Source of the DNA: Lachnospiraceae bacterium
Lineage (GTDB): Bacteria; Bacillota; Clostridia; Lachnospirales; Lachnospiraceae
Reading direction: 5' to 3'
NCBI GenBank assembly: GCA_910574745.1
Contig: CAJTCE010000003.1
Span: 2,000 to 65,999 of the forward strand
DNA: 64,000 nucleotides
Both the position numbers and the translations under genes were made by a program. The notes under the pieces were generated by a model, which had not been told where the DNA came from, made no database searches, and saw nothing but the letters and a program-made list of their open reading frames with translations. Of this stretch, positions 43,110-51,814 are shown in pieces. Position 1 is the stretch's first letter, and each line of letters starts with the position of its first letter.

Positions 43110-43913
43110 TTACCCTTCGTTCAATCCATGCCTGTACAAATCCCAAAAATGATGGGTGGGGCCATTTCCTTTCCCGATGCCAAGAGAATGCTCTATGGCT
43201 GTGGTAACGTATGCTTTTGCCGCTCCTACTGCGTCGGGCAGACTCATCTCCTTTGCCAGCTGTGACGCAATAGCCGAGGAAAAGGTGCAGCCTGTTCCAT
43301 GGGTATTGGGGGTATTGATTCTGACCGATTCATAATCATAAAACTGTTTTCCGTCAAACAGAATATCCAGTGCATTCCCTGTGGCATGACCGCCTTTTAT
43401 GACTACTGCTTTACACCCCATATGATAGATTTTTCGTGCCGCTTCCTTCGTTTCCTTTATGGATGTAATTTTCATCCCGGTTATTTTTTCAGCTTCCGGA
43501 ATGTTGGGTGTACAGACATCCGAAACGGGAATCACAGCTTTTATCAATGTTTCAACCGCTTTCTTATCCATAAGCGGACAGCCGTTTTTTGCATACATTA
43601 CAGGATCAACCACGACGTGCCGGGGCCGGTATTGTTGCATCTTTTTTGCAACGGCATCCATACACTCCACCGAAGACAGCATACCGATTTTGACTGCATC
43701 AGTCCCTATATCCTCAAAAACCGCGTCAATCTGCTTTTCAACCATATCCGGCCTAATATTTTGAATGTCCATAACCCGGCTTGTATTCTCGGCAACAACA
43801 GAGACTATGACGCTCATTCCAAAAACGCCATGGGCGGAAAATGTCTTTAAATCCGCCTGTATGCCCGCCCCACCGCTGCAGTCGGAACCCGCAATGCTCA
43901 AAACCTTCTTCAT
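43110..43913 (-). CDS. thiD: Hydroxymethylpyrimidine (phosphate) kinase
   Basis: 267 residues of the ThiD ribokinase-like fold: IAGSDCSGGAGIQADLKTFSAHG (5-27), VVVDPVMYAKNG, TPNIPEAEKITG and NTHGTGCTFSSAIASQLA with the anion-hole GTGC. Phosphorylates HMP twice to HMP-PP for ThiE. Start chosen at ATG 43913 with AAAGGAGG upstream. Between tenA and thiD the DNA contains a second, diverged copy of this ribosome site and start. Confidence 0.95.
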   Translation of the reverse strand: MKKVLSIAGSDCSGGAGIQADLKTFSAHGVFGMSVIVSVVAENTSRVMDIQNIRPDMVEKQIDAVFEDIGTDAVKIGMLSSVECMDAVAKKMQQYRPRHVVVDPVMYAKNGCPLMDKKAVETLIKAVIPVSDVCTPNIPEAEKITGMKITSIKETKEAARKIYHMGCKAVVIKGGHATGNALDILFDGKQFYDYESVRINTPNTHGTGCTFSSAIASQLAKEMSLPDAVGAAKAYVTTAIEHSLGIGKGNGPTHHFWDLYRHGLNEG

Positions 43914-43958
43914 AAGAAACTTCCTCCTTTAAAAGTAACTTTCTCCTTCATAAGACCA
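43912..43958 (-). repeat. Duplicated ribosome-site/start segment before thiD, with tiny overlapping ORF
   Basis: Reading the minus strand, AAAGGTGGTCTTATGAAG is followed 29 bases later by AAAGGAGG...TTCTTATGAAG, the true thiD start. The first ATG opens a 13-codon frame (MKEKVTFKGGSFL) that ends with TGA overlapping the thiD ATG (ATGA). It may be a translated leader or a decayed tandem duplication. Confidence 0.45.
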
Positions 43959-43961
43959 CCT

Positions 43962-44633
43962 TTAACAGCTTTCCTTTCTATCCGGTTCCCCATAAGCCAT
44001 TTTCCAGAAATCCAGCTCCAATAAGCTGGCCTTTCTAAATACGTCGCCTAACTGTCGCTTTCTTTCTTCCGGCAGCCCGCCACATTTTTCCTCCCCAAAC
44101 CGGCACCAGTCCCTGCACTTTTCATAATACAAGTCTTCGGCATAGTCCCCTATAAAATCAGCATATCGGGAGGCAATCGTCCCCGGAATGACGGCTATCT
44201 TTCTAAATACATAGCTGTAACTGAGCATACATGGAAGGGCTGCCATCAAAATTTCCGGAATGTCCCCATGCCCGGCAATATTCAGCAAAAAATCTACGTA
44301 CCTTTTGTTTTGTGGCAATGGTTCCATCATTTCTATATCATCATCCCTTAAGCCGAATCGTTTAAGCCAGGATAACCGTACCGCCGATTCAGCATCTGTC
44401 ACAAAATTCAAAATTGAATAGTATACCTGAATATCCTTTAAACATGTAGAATGATAAATAGCGCTTCCGTAAATGCGGGCATAATTTTTCAGGTATATAC
44501 TATCCTGTATGATGTAATTTTTAAATTTTTCAACAGGCAGAATCCCTTTTTGCATTTCACTCACAAAAGGCGTATTTGCACAAGCATCCCAAATCGGTAT
44601 ACTTTTCTTTAACACATCGCTCATAAATGACAT
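43962..44633 (-). CDS. tenA: TenA-family thiaminase II / aminopyrimidine aminohydrolase
   Basis: 223 residues. Helical TenA fold: FVSEMQKGILPVEKFKNYIIQDSIYLKNYAR, active-site Cys in AALPCMLSYSY (near 144), and the C-terminal ELDFWKMAYG with the catalytic Glu. It releases HMP from degraded thiamine for salvage, feeding ThiD. First gene of tenA-thiD-thiE, downstream of a TPP riboswitch. GGAGG upstream of the ATG. Confidence 0.92.
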   Translation of the reverse strand: MSFMSDVLKKSIPIWDACANTPFVSEMQKGILPVEKFKNYIIQDSIYLKNYARIYGSAIYHSTCLKDIQVYYSILNFVTDAESAVRLSWLKRFGLRDDDIEMMEPLPQNKRYVDFLLNIAGHGDIPEILMAALPCMLSYSYVFRKIAVIPGTIASRYADFIGDYAEDLYYEKCRDWCRFGEEKCGGLPEERKRQLGDVFRKASLLELDFWKMAYGEPDRKESC

Positions 44634-44733
44634 TTCACATTCCTCCTACCGTAACACTTTAATCATAAAGCCTGTCTCTTTTTTGTTGCCTAAACCGTCT
44701 GCCTTCTTTAGAGTGCCTGTGCTCTATACCGCC

Positions 44734-44878
44734 AAACTAAAAAGAGCTTCCCGTAAAAAGAAGCTCTTTCAAACGCAAAACGGCGTAAGAAATTGCTTCC
44801 CTACGCCGGTATTAGCCGACAGGTCCAGAGGTCAGGTCTTAACCTTTTTCAACTTGTTCAGTTCCCTCGCAAACATGT
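44734..44878 (-). promoter_or_regulatory. TPP riboswitch with transcription terminator
   Basis: On the minus strand, the aptamer (about 44791-44876) ends with GGACCTG, then CTAATACCGGCGTAGGGAAG, a close match to the conserved TPP-box 3' half, closed by TTGC/GCAA (P1). The 5' half has GAGG/CCTC (P2), AACT/AGTT (P3) and an AGGT/ACCT insert (P3a). The pyrimidine-sensor CUGAGA is UUGAAA here. The expression platform ends in AAGAGCTTC/GGAAGCTCTT plus T-tract (44734-44769). High TPP should stop transcription before tenA. Confidence 0.85.
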
Positions 44879-44928
44879 ACTTTATCCTATTCAATTATTC
44901 TCTAGCCATATGCCATTGCACATATGAA

Positions 44929-44957
44929 ATTATAAGCATGGAAGCGAAAAAAGTCAA
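44929..44957 (-). promoter_or_regulatory. Promoter of the thiamine operon
   Basis: TTGACT (44952-44957) -N17- TATAAT (44929-44934) on the minus strand, about 50 bases before the TPP aptamer. The -35 box is 11 bases from the end of the upstream lipoprotein gene. Confidence 0.8.
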
Positions 44958-44967
44958 GACTCACATT

Positions 44968-46134
44968 TTATCTTGCTTCCATAGAAGAATAAATACTATC
45001 TACCAGTTCAACCAGCTCGCTCTCATCAGCTCCGCTCTTTATGGTAGTGCCGCCTATTCCATAAATCTTGGTTCCCCGGCAGATATAATAAATATACATC
45101 TCTGTTCCCGGTTCGGCATAATCTTTCACACGGGCCGTAAATACAAATCCCAGCTCCGTCATTCCCAGCATATGGGTCTCAACATTCACGCCTCCATACT
45201 GTTGGCTCAGTTGTTCCTCAAAAATATCGGCAAATATCTGCTGCTCTCCCTTCGTCAAGGTTCCCAATTCTGCACTGTCCCCCACAGCATCCATGACAAT
45301 CGTGCATAACAGCTGGTTCTGCTCCACGCTGTTACCGTTTAAACCATAAAACGTTCCTCCGGGAAGCAAATTGCTGTACACCGTGTTCTTTACCCATCCT
45401 TCCGGCAGATAAATATAGAAATCCCCGAATGGTATGGTATTTCCGGTCATTCTTGCAAGCTCGTCCTCGCTGGGATTATATCCATCGATTTTAGCTTGCA
45501 GAAATCCGTCTTCATAAGCAAAATCCGTTTCAAAATATTTTTCCAGCTCTTCAACAACCGCACCTGACTGTCCGGTTTCCAAAGACGAATCCACCCTGAG
45601 CACAACCTTAAAGGTTCTGCCATCCTCTAATTCCGTCAAATAATAATCCAGCCATTGTCCTACATAGCCTTTCTTTTCATCATCAAAAACCAGATAGGAC
45701 ACTTCCGCTTTTACAGCGCCATTCTCCAATGACTCTATATCGGAAATTTCCAGATCCGCATAATTTTTTCTGTAGTTGACGCTGTATTCGGAATCCAGCA
45801 TATATTGAAGCTTCTGTTTTAACGTTTTATTGGCGTATTCCTCTGAAAGCAAAGGATTTAGGTTAAGAGTAACCTCCACCCCTTCCTTTTTGCTGATAAT
45901 GCAGGTTCCACCCACATAAGCATAATCATCTGTCGGCAGATAGAGAACAGACGACGCTTCTCCCTCCAGAGTATATGCGCTTAAATGACTGAATCCCTCA
46001 TAACCGATGACATCAACGCCCAAAACCGGCTGTTCTGTCACTACATTGACTGTATCTTCCTTTTTCATCTGGCAGCCCCAGAGTGACAATACAGTCGATA
46101 CCAGAACAGCTGCCAATTTTAATTTTCTTTTCAT
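44968..46134 (-). CDS. Putative lipoprotein of unknown function
   Basis: 388 residues with a lipoprotein signal: KRKLK, hydrophobic core and lipobox LSLWGC (Cys about 21). The remainder is an unassigned, soluble, acidic alpha/beta region with no recognised motif; a YLPEGW block near 249 and YICRGTKIYGIGG near the end resemble the ligand-free fold of PsbP/Mog1-like lipoproteins, but this is only an impression. Membrane-anchored outside the cell. The mini group II intron ends about 92 bases before its ATG. Confidence 0.7.
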   Translation of the reverse strand: MKRKLKLAAVLVSTVLSLWGCQMKKEDTVNVVTEQPVLGVDVIGYEGFSHLSAYTLEGEASSVLYLPTDDYAYVGGTCIISKKEGVEVTLNLNPLLSEEYANKTLKQKLQYMLDSEYSVNYRKNYADLEISDIESLENGAVKAEVSYLVFDDEKKGYVGQWLDYYLTELEDGRTFKVVLRVDSSLETGQSGAVVEELEKYFETDFAYEDGFLQAKIDGYNPSEDELARMTGNTIPFGDFYIYLPEGWVKNTVYSNLLPGGTFYGLNGNSVEQNQLLCTIVMDAVGDSAELGTLTKGEQQIFADIFEEQLSQQYGGVNVETHMLGMTELGFVFTARVKDYAEPGTEMYIYYICRGTKIYGIGGTTIKSGADESELVELVDSIYSSMEAR

Positions 46135-46226
46135 CCTTTTCCCTCACAGAATTATATTAAACCGAAAATAACCCGATTCTCTTCTATTATCACTGAAACA
46201 TTTGACATATGTCAATATCTTTCTAA

Positions 46227-46574
46227 TCGAGTAGGAGGGGGTGGCTAACCCCCGTCCTCTCACACCACCGCTCATGCGGTTATGCAAGCGGCGGTTCGAT
46301 TGTTCAAAGATATGCCTATGCCCTGCAGCATGGGTTACTAAGGAGCGAATATTTTGTCACTCTGCAAAGCTTGCCATACAGACCTCCCCAGTTAAGGTAC
46401 CTGATCTTTCCCTCCACCTATCTGCCACATTTACCCGGTATGCCTTCGAATAGTTATTGGGCTTCCTTCAGATTCCATCTCGTGATGGACAGCCTTGCCA
46501 TTGGCTGTAGGTTTCCCACTATCAAAGTACTTTACGGACTTGCACCGATTAGATTGCGCCCATACCAGGCGAAC
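46227..46574 (-). mobile_element. ORF-less, internally deleted group IIC intron
   Basis: The minus strand from 46574 to about 46227 reads as a bacterial group IIC intron RNA without its reverse transcriptase. The 5' end GTTCGCCTGGTATGGGCGCA, the block ATGGAATCTGAAGGAAGC, then GGGAAAGATC and CTGGGGAGGTCTG match the domain I-III core of the Oceanobacillus iheyensis intron as I recall it, with about 70 bases of domain I missing. Domain V (46264-46296) keeps the CGC triad, CCGCT/AGCGG stem and two-base bulge; domain VI (46230-46262) ends CTCCTACTCGAT. It lies immediately after a Rho-independent terminator in the sigE direction, the classic IIC target. Confidence 0.85.
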
Positions 46575-46577
46575 TAG

Positions 46578-46612
46578 AAAAAAAGTCTCTGACAGCCGTC
46601 AAAGACTTTTTT
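46578..46612 (-). terminator. Terminator after sigE; group IIC intron target
   Basis: AAAGTC and GACTTT close a hairpin with TTTGACGGC-TGTCAG inside; both sides carry A/T runs (A7 at 46578-46584, T6 at 46607-46612 on the plus strand). On the minus strand it is followed by T7-CTA, where the intron begins. It lies about 75 bases past the sigE stop. Confidence 0.85.
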
Positions 46613-46687
46613 ACTGTTTTATGCTCCTGATTATGGTATATCCAATTCCTTACTAATACTCCTTCACTTTTCTCTTTCGTCCATTTT

Positions 46688-47428
46688 CTATACTTCCTTG
46701 CTCATCTCCCTCTTCAGCCTCTTCATAATTTTCTTTTCAAGTCTTGAAATATAAGACTGGGAAATTCCCAAAAGTCCCGCAACCTCTTTCTGGGTCATCT
46801 CTTCCCCGTCTTCTTTATCCAGTCCGAACCTAAGATTAATAATGGTCCTCTCCCGTTCCGACAATTTTCCGATAGCGGATTTTAAAACCTTCCGCTCCAC
46901 CTCATTTTCAATGTCACGGTAAATGATGTCCTCGTCGGTTCCCAAAATATCCGATAGCAAAAGTTCGTTGCCGTCCCAATCCACATTTAAGGGCTCATCA
47001 ATGGAAACCTCCAGCTTTGTTTTATTATTCCTTCTTAAATACATCAAAATCTCATTTTCAATACACCGGGAAGCGTAGGTTGCAAGCTTTATATTTTTCT
47101 CAGGATTATAGGTATTAATGGATTTGATCAGACCGATGGTTCCAATGGAGATCAAATCTTCTACCCCGATTCCCGTATTGTCGAATTTCTTTGCTATGTA
47201 TACCACCAGCCGCAGATTATGCTCAATTAAAACGGCTTTCGCTTCATCCTCGCCTTCCGTTCCAAGCTCCCTTATCATTTCATTTTCCTGCTCATCCATC
47301 AGCGGCGGCGGAAGCACCTCCGTGCCTCCTATATAATGAATATCTCCCTGTTTGCTGAATAAAAGACTTCCTTCTCTTCTCAATATCCGGAATTGAAATT
47401 TTCCCGGCATAGATACCTTTAAAATCAT
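46688..47428 (-). CDS. sigE: Sporulation sigma factor SigE (pro-sigma-E)
   Basis: 246 residues. The N-terminal pro-sequence leads to [12 protein letters not shown], the processing region seen in pro-sigma-E. Region 2 is [34 protein letters not shown]; region 4 ends [22 protein letters not shown]. SigE directs early mother-cell transcription after cleavage by SpoIIGA, encoded 17 bases upstream. Followed by a terminator and the mini group II intron. Confidence 0.95.
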   Translation of the reverse strand: MILKVSMPGKFQFRILRREGSLLFSKQGDIHYIGGTEVLPPPLMDEQENEMIRELGTEGEDEAKAVLIEHNLRLVVYIAKKFDNTGIGVEDLISIGTIGLIKSINTYNPEKNIKLATYASRCIENEILMYLRRNNKTKLEVSIDEPLNVDWDGNELLLSDILGTDEDIIYRDIENEVERKVLKSAIGKLSERERTIINLRFGLDKEDGEEMTQKEVAGLLGISQSYISRLEKKIMKRLKREMSKEV

Positions 47429-47445
47429 GTTTTTCCTCCCTTTTC

Positions 47446-48258
47446 CTATAGCAAAAGTGGTGTCAGAATTACCTCGTAAGCGTCGTTACTATAGTTTTCT
47501 TCATATACAGCACATAAAACCTTTTCTCTGATTACTGCCTCATCCTCTCCGCTTTCCCTTTCTTTTAAAATTTCCAACCTCTCCATCCGGAATGCTTCCA
47601 GAATCCCCTTTTTTCTTCCGATACTGCCATAGGGAATGACTCTGTATCCCTTTTCCTCCCCTATGTCTTCTTTTAAAAGAAGTTTTTCAGCAAGGCTCTT
47701 TTGTATAATGATGACCGGCTCCTTACTGATAGGGTCCACAAGACCGTTTCCCGTGTCGACGAGTCCATATGTATCCGCCATGCGCCCCTTATGATAAAGC
47801 CTGACTCTCAGGATACTGTTTTCTTCCTGAAAACGCTCTAACAGCAGGCGCTTCATTTTAATACAAAAAAGCCCCATAAATACCAAGGCGGCAGAGGACG
47901 TAAGCATCAGATAACCGCCTTTTGCTTCTTCTCCCCATAAGTCCAGAATGCCCGAAAGGCATAAGGACAAAACACTCTCGCACAGAAGAACCCCTACGAG
48001 CTTTTTGCGTGTCACAGGACAAAAAGCCGCTACGGCACTAAAAACTCCCAGTACCGCTCCTGCCAAAAGATTGGCGGGAAACTTCATAACCGGAAATCCC
48101 ATAACAAGCATAGCGCAATAACAGGCGCTTCCCAATGCGGAAGCAGCCGCCATCCTGATAACCTTCCCCTTCATCCGAAACAGGAGATTGGTTATAGAAA
48201 GGATTCCCAGTTGATACAACAGGTTTATAAAAAATACCATATCCAGATAAATGGTCAT
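47446..48258 (-). CDS. spoIIGA: Sigma-E processing peptidase SpoIIGA
   Basis: 270 residues. Five N-terminal hydrophobic segments (1-130), then an aspartic-protease-like domain with Asp168 in [11 protein letters not shown], the catalytic motif. It cleaves pro-sigma-E at the septal membrane. Gene order ftsZ-spoIIGA-sigE is the conserved order of spore formers. Start [14 protein letters not shown] is the family start. Confidence 0.93.
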   Translation of the reverse strand: MTIYLDMVFFINLLYQLGILSITNLLFRMKGKVIRMAAASALGSACYCAMLVMGFPVMKFPANLLAGAVLGVFSAVAAFCPVTRKKLVGVLLCESVLSLCLSGILDLWGEEAKGGYLMLTSSAALVFMGLFCIKMKRLLLERFQEENSILRVRLYHKGRMADTYGLVDTGNGLVDPISKEPVIIIQKSLAEKLLLKEDIGEEKGYRVIPYGSIGRKKGILEAFRMERLEILKERESGEDEAVIREKVLCAVYEENYSNDAYEVILTPLLL

Positions 48259-48359
48259 TCTGCTCTCCCCCTGTCACAGGAACATTATAAGGAATATCCA
48301 CCGCAGATTTTGTCAAATATAAGGAAGGAGCGGACAAAAATTATTGACAAAATGCGCGC

Positions 48360-48396
48360 AAAAAACACCGCCTTGCAATTTCTTGCAAGGCGGTAT
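48360..48396 (-). terminator. Terminator of ftsZ
   Basis: Perfect 12-base arms ACCGCCTTGCAA (48367-48378) and TTGCAAGGCGGT (48383-48394) with a 4-base loop, followed on the minus strand by GTTTTTTGC. It separates ftsZ from spoIIGA-sigE. Confidence 0.9.
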
Positions 48397-48412
48397 TAAA
48401 AGGAAATACAAT

Positions 48413-49621
48413 TTATTTATTTCTCTGCAAAAAGTCCGGAATCTTTAATGACTGGGATTCCACATTGCTCCTGATTGTCTCAGGTTTCTGGATTCCGTTT
48501 ACAGGCTTAATGGGGGTAACGGAAGGAATGGGACCTGTCCCCGTGGCTGCCGTATTTACATTTACACCGGAAGGAGTCTTAACAGCCGGCTTGGTTCTTG
48601 CTGTCCCTCCCGTGGAAGTATGTAAAAAGCTTCCTCCCATTTTGCTCATAACACTTGCTCCCACACTGGATGCCTGCTCAATACCGGTAGCAATAACCGT
48701 AACGCTGCAGGAATCCGTCATGGTCTCATCGTACATAGCGCCAAAGATAATATTGACATTTTCGCCTACCATATCCTGAACATAGCTTACCGCATCGGAA
48801 GCATCCGCCAAAGCAATATCTCCGGATACATTGATGATCACATCCGTAGCGCCTGTAATGGTGGTCTCCAAAAGGGGAGAGCCTACGGCCATCTTGACCG
48901 CTTCATTGGCCTTCTCGTCGCCTTTTCCGAATCCGATGCCGATATGGGCAATACCTTTATCCTTCATAACAGTCTGCACATCCGCAAAATCCAAGTTGAT
49001 AACTGCGGGAACATTGATCAAATCCGTAATACCCTGTACTGCCTGCTGCAATACCTCGTCAGCCTTTTTCAGGGCATCGGGAAGGGTTGTCCTCCTGTCT
49101 ACAATTTCTAAGAGCTTATCATTGGGAATTACAATCAAGGTGTCTACATTGTCCCTTAATTTGTCAATTCCGCCTATCGCATTTTCCATTCTGGTACGGG
49201 CTTCAAACTTAAAAGGCTTCGTAACAACGCCTACCGTCAGAATCCCCATTTCCTTAGCAATCTTTGCAACAATAGGAGCTGCACCGGTTCCTGTACCGCC
49301 TCCCATGCCGCAGGTAACAAATACCATATCAGAACCTTTTAATGAGCTTGTAATCTCTTCTATACTCTCTTCCGCAGCCTTTTCTCCTATTTCCGGTCTG
49401 GCTCCGGCTCCAAGACCTTTGGTCAGTTTTTCGCCAATCTGTAATAACTTAGGTGCCTTACAAAGCTGCAAAGCCTGCTTGTCCGTATTGACACCGATAA
49501 ATCCAACACCGCCTATATTTTCTTCAATCATTCTATTTACAGCATTATTTCCTGCACCGCCGACACCCACAACGATAATCTTTGCTGCAGTTTCTGCATC
49601 ATTTGACTTAATTTCCAGCAA
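48413..49621 (-). CDS. ftsZ: Cell division protein FtsZ
   Basis: 402 residues. Tubulin-like GTPase with [15 protein letters not shown] (17-31), the tubulin signature [10 protein letters not shown] (107-116), [14 protein letters not shown] and a C-terminal conserved peptide [12 protein letters not shown] Ala/Thr/Pro-rich linker (about 315-385) precedes the tail. The TTG start at 49621 follows AAGGAGG at proper spacing. Forms the Z ring. Confidence 0.97.
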   Translation of the reverse strand: MLEIKSNDAETAAKIIVVGVGGAGNNAVNRMIEENIGGVGFIGVNTDKQALQLCKAPKLLQIGEKLTKGLGAGARPEIGEKAAEESIEEITSSLKGSDMVFVTCGMGGGTGTGAAPIVAKIAKEMGILTVGVVTKPFKFEARTRMENAIGGIDKLRDNVDTLIVIPNDKLLEIVDRRTTLPDALKKADEVLQQAVQGITDLINVPAVINLDFADVQTVMKDKGIAHIGIGFGKGDEKANEAVKMAVGSPLLETTITGATDVIINVSGDIALADASDAVSYVQDMVGENVNIIFGAMYDETMTDSCSVTVIATGIEQASSVGASVMSKMGGSFLHTSTGGTARTKPAVKTPSGVNVNTAATGTGPIPSVTPIKPVNGIQKPETIRSNVESQSLKIPDFLQRNK

Positions 49622-49664
49622 GGGTAGTCCTCCTTCACAAATCCTCTAAAATTCCATATACTTT

Positions 49665-49693
49665 ATCATATAATTATTTACGAAAATTATCAA
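49665..49693 (-). promoter_or_regulatory. ftsZ promoter
   Basis: TTGATA (49688-49693) -N17- TATGAT (49665-49670) on the minus strand, 44 bases before the ftsZ start, in a 122-base AT-rich gap after ftsQ. Confidence 0.7.
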
Positions 49694-49743
49694 CCTATTT
49701 TTTCAATTTCTTGTAGATTTCTGTTAATGAAATACAATATCTT

Positions 49744-50490
49744 TTAATCAGGTTCAAATGTCAGGGTTTTGGTATTTTCATTCAGTTCCGACATATCCAG
49801 CTGACCTTTTTTTCCTTCGATGGAAGGAACAATGGCGCTTAGCTGCATGATTTTCTCATCTATTCTATTGCCGTTTCCAAGCCTTACCCTGGCTTGTCCG
49901 AAATACAGGGTCACATTCATATTCAGATCAAAATAAATTTTATCGGCAGCTATTTCATATTTTTCCAAAAGCTGGGTTAAATTCATGATTTCTTTAAAAA
50001 TATCTTCATTTTCCACCGGAAGCTTTTTATAAAGCTGCACAGAGCCAAAACATAAACCGGTAATCTCAGGAACGCCGTCGGTAGCCTCTGAGGCGCTCTC
50101 CACTACGATTCCTTCCCTGTCAAAATACATATAATCTCCCAGATAGGTCACACAGCCCGCTAAGGTTTTTTCATAAACCATAATCCTGATACTGTCAGCT
50201 CCAAGCACTTCCACATCCATGGATTCTATAAAAGGAATATCGTCTATGGATTTACTGCGGTATTTTAAATCCAGCAGCAGGGAGTTGTCCATAAAGCTGT
50301 CCTTTAATATCATGGCCTTAATTTCATCCTCCGTATAATGGTGGTTACCTATAACCTCCACTTCCGTAACCCGGAAATGAACCAAAACAAATGCCAGGGC
50401 AGCTGCCGTCAAAATAAAGAGCGCTGCCGCTGACATCAGAATTCTTCGTTTAAATGTAAATCTCTTGTACTTATTTTTCATTCTTTTCAC
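49744..50490 (-). CDS. ftsQ: Cell division protein FtsQ/DivIB
   Basis: 248 residues: a basic cytoplasmic start, one membrane segment (about 15-34), then a POTRA domain (FRVTEVEVIGNHHYTEDEIKAMIL) and the beta domain ending near SELNENTKTLTFEPD. Division-site scaffold with FtsL. Nine bases after murA stops. Length and topology match DivIB. Confidence 0.88.
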   Translation of the reverse strand: MKRMKNKYKRFTFKRRILMSAAALFILTAAALAFVLVHFRVTEVEVIGNHHYTEDEIKAMILKDSFMDNSLLLDLKYRSKSIDDIPFIESMDVEVLGADSIRIMVYEKTLAGCVTYLGDYMYFDREGIVVESASEATDGVPEITGLCFGSVQLYKKLPVENEDIFKEIMNLTQLLEKYEIAADKIYFDLNMNVTLYFGQARVRLGNGNRIDEKIMQLSAIVPSIEGKKGQLDMSELNENTKTLTFEPD

Positions 50491-50499
50491 CAGAAAGCC

Positions 50500-51750
50500 C
50501 TAAACATAACGAATGTTTGCCCCCAGAGCCCTTAAATCCCTGCCGATGTCTTCATATCCCCGGTCTATAAAGTGCTTATTCTCCACAAGAGTGGTTCCCG
50601 ATGCTGCCAGACCGGCCAGCACAAGGGCCGCGCCGCCCCTTAACTCCATGGCTTCTACCGTACATCCTTTCAAGGAATCCACACCGCATATCATAGCGCG
50701 ATTGCCGGAAATATGAATATCCGCGCCCATTTTTGACAATTCAGATACGATCTTAAATCTGTTTTCAAATATGTTTTCTTCAATAATCGTACAGCCTTCC
50801 GCTATGGCAAAAGCCGCCATAAACGCCGATTGCAGGTCCGTGGGGAATCCCGGATAGACGGAGGTTTTAAGACCCGCAACGGATTTATTTGCATGCTCTC
50901 CGTTAATACATACCCATCCTCCGGCAATCACAATATCCGCTCCCATAAGCTGCAGTACCTTGAACAGCTCCTGCATCTGTTCCACCGGAGCCTCATTGAG
51001 CACAACAATGCCCTTGGTCATGACTCCCGCCAAAAGATAGGTGCCCGCCACAATCCGGTCAGGCATAATACGATAACATATCTCCTGTAATTTTTTTACG
51101 CCGGTAACCTGTATCCTGCTTTCCCCGGCTCCCTCTATCTTTGCTCCCGCTTTGTTTAAAAAGGTACATAACTCCACAATTTCCGGTTCTCTTGCGCATC
51201 CCTCGATTTCCGTAACCCCTTCCGCCAGTATGGCAGTCAAGATCACATTTTCCGTAGCTCCCACGCTTGGAAAGGACAGCTTTACCTTTCCGCCGTGAAG
51301 ATTCTTGACATAGGCCGAAACCTCGCAATCGGAATCTGCAAACTTTACCCCCATCTGGGATAAGGCGTCCATATGCATATCAATGGGTCTTTCTCCGATC
51401 ACACATCCTCCGGGATAAGAAGTTTTAACCTCTCCCGTCCTACCCAGCATAGCTCCCAAAAGCATAATGGAGGATCGCATAACGCCCGTATGCTCTTTTG
51501 GAAAGTCCGTCCGCAAAATATGGGAAGCATCAATTTCAATACTCCTGTTATTGATTGTAATCTTACATCCCGCATACTCCAACAGCTTTATCATATGGTC
51601 CACATCCGTAATCCGGGGGCAATTTTCAAGTACCGTTTTCCCCTTTACGAGAACGGATGCAGCTAAGAGGGGCAGCGTCCCGTTTTTGGAGCCCTGTATT
51701 CTCACTTCTCCGCACAGTGTGTTCCCTCCGCATATACTGATCGCATCCAT
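50500..51750 (-). CDS. murA: UDP-N-acetylglucosamine 1-carboxyvinyltransferase (MurA)
   Basis: 416 residues from the ATG at 51750 (an ATG at 51759 is possible; the longer frame overlaps ftsW). N-terminus ISICGGNTLCGEVRIQGSKNGTLP with the catalytic-loop Lys, Cys116 in YPGGCVIGERPID (the fosfomycin-target Cys), and PGFPTDLQSAFMA near 300. Makes UDP-GlcNAc-enolpyruvate, the first peptidoglycan step. Placed between ftsW and ftsQ, where murG or murC would often be. Confidence 0.95.
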   Translation of the reverse strand: MDAISICGGNTLCGEVRIQGSKNGTLPLLAASVLVKGKTVLENCPRITDVDHMIKLLEYAGCKITINNRSIEIDASHILRTDFPKEHTGVMRSSIMLLGAMLGRTGEVKTSYPGGCVIGERPIDMHMDALSQMGVKFADSDCEVSAYVKNLHGGKVKLSFPSVGATENVILTAILAEGVTEIEGCAREPEIVELCTFLNKAGAKIEGAGESRIQVTGVKKLQEICYRIMPDRIVAGTYLLAGVMTKGIVVLNEAPVEQMQELFKVLQLMGADIVIAGGWVCINGEHANKSVAGLKTSVYPGFPTDLQSAFMAAFAIAEGCTIIEENIFENRFKIVSELSKMGADIHISGNRAMICGVDSLKGCTVEAMELRGGAALVLAGLAASGTTLVENKHFIDRGYEDIGRDLRALGANIRYV

Positions 51751-51814
51751 ATCCACCATCCATTCGTGAATATCATCTATTTTAGTATATGCGAAAAGAC
51801 TGTCCCATGTAACC

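Noticed and set aside
46241-46577. Small plus-strand frames of 70 and 68 codons between the lipoprotein and sigE
   Set aside because: They run antisense through the group II intron RNA and have no protein-like features.
48831-49649. 272-codon plus-strand frame opposite ftsZ
   Set aside because: Complete overlap with the unmistakable FtsZ frame, no ribosome site, and low-complexity composition; it is a shadow frame.
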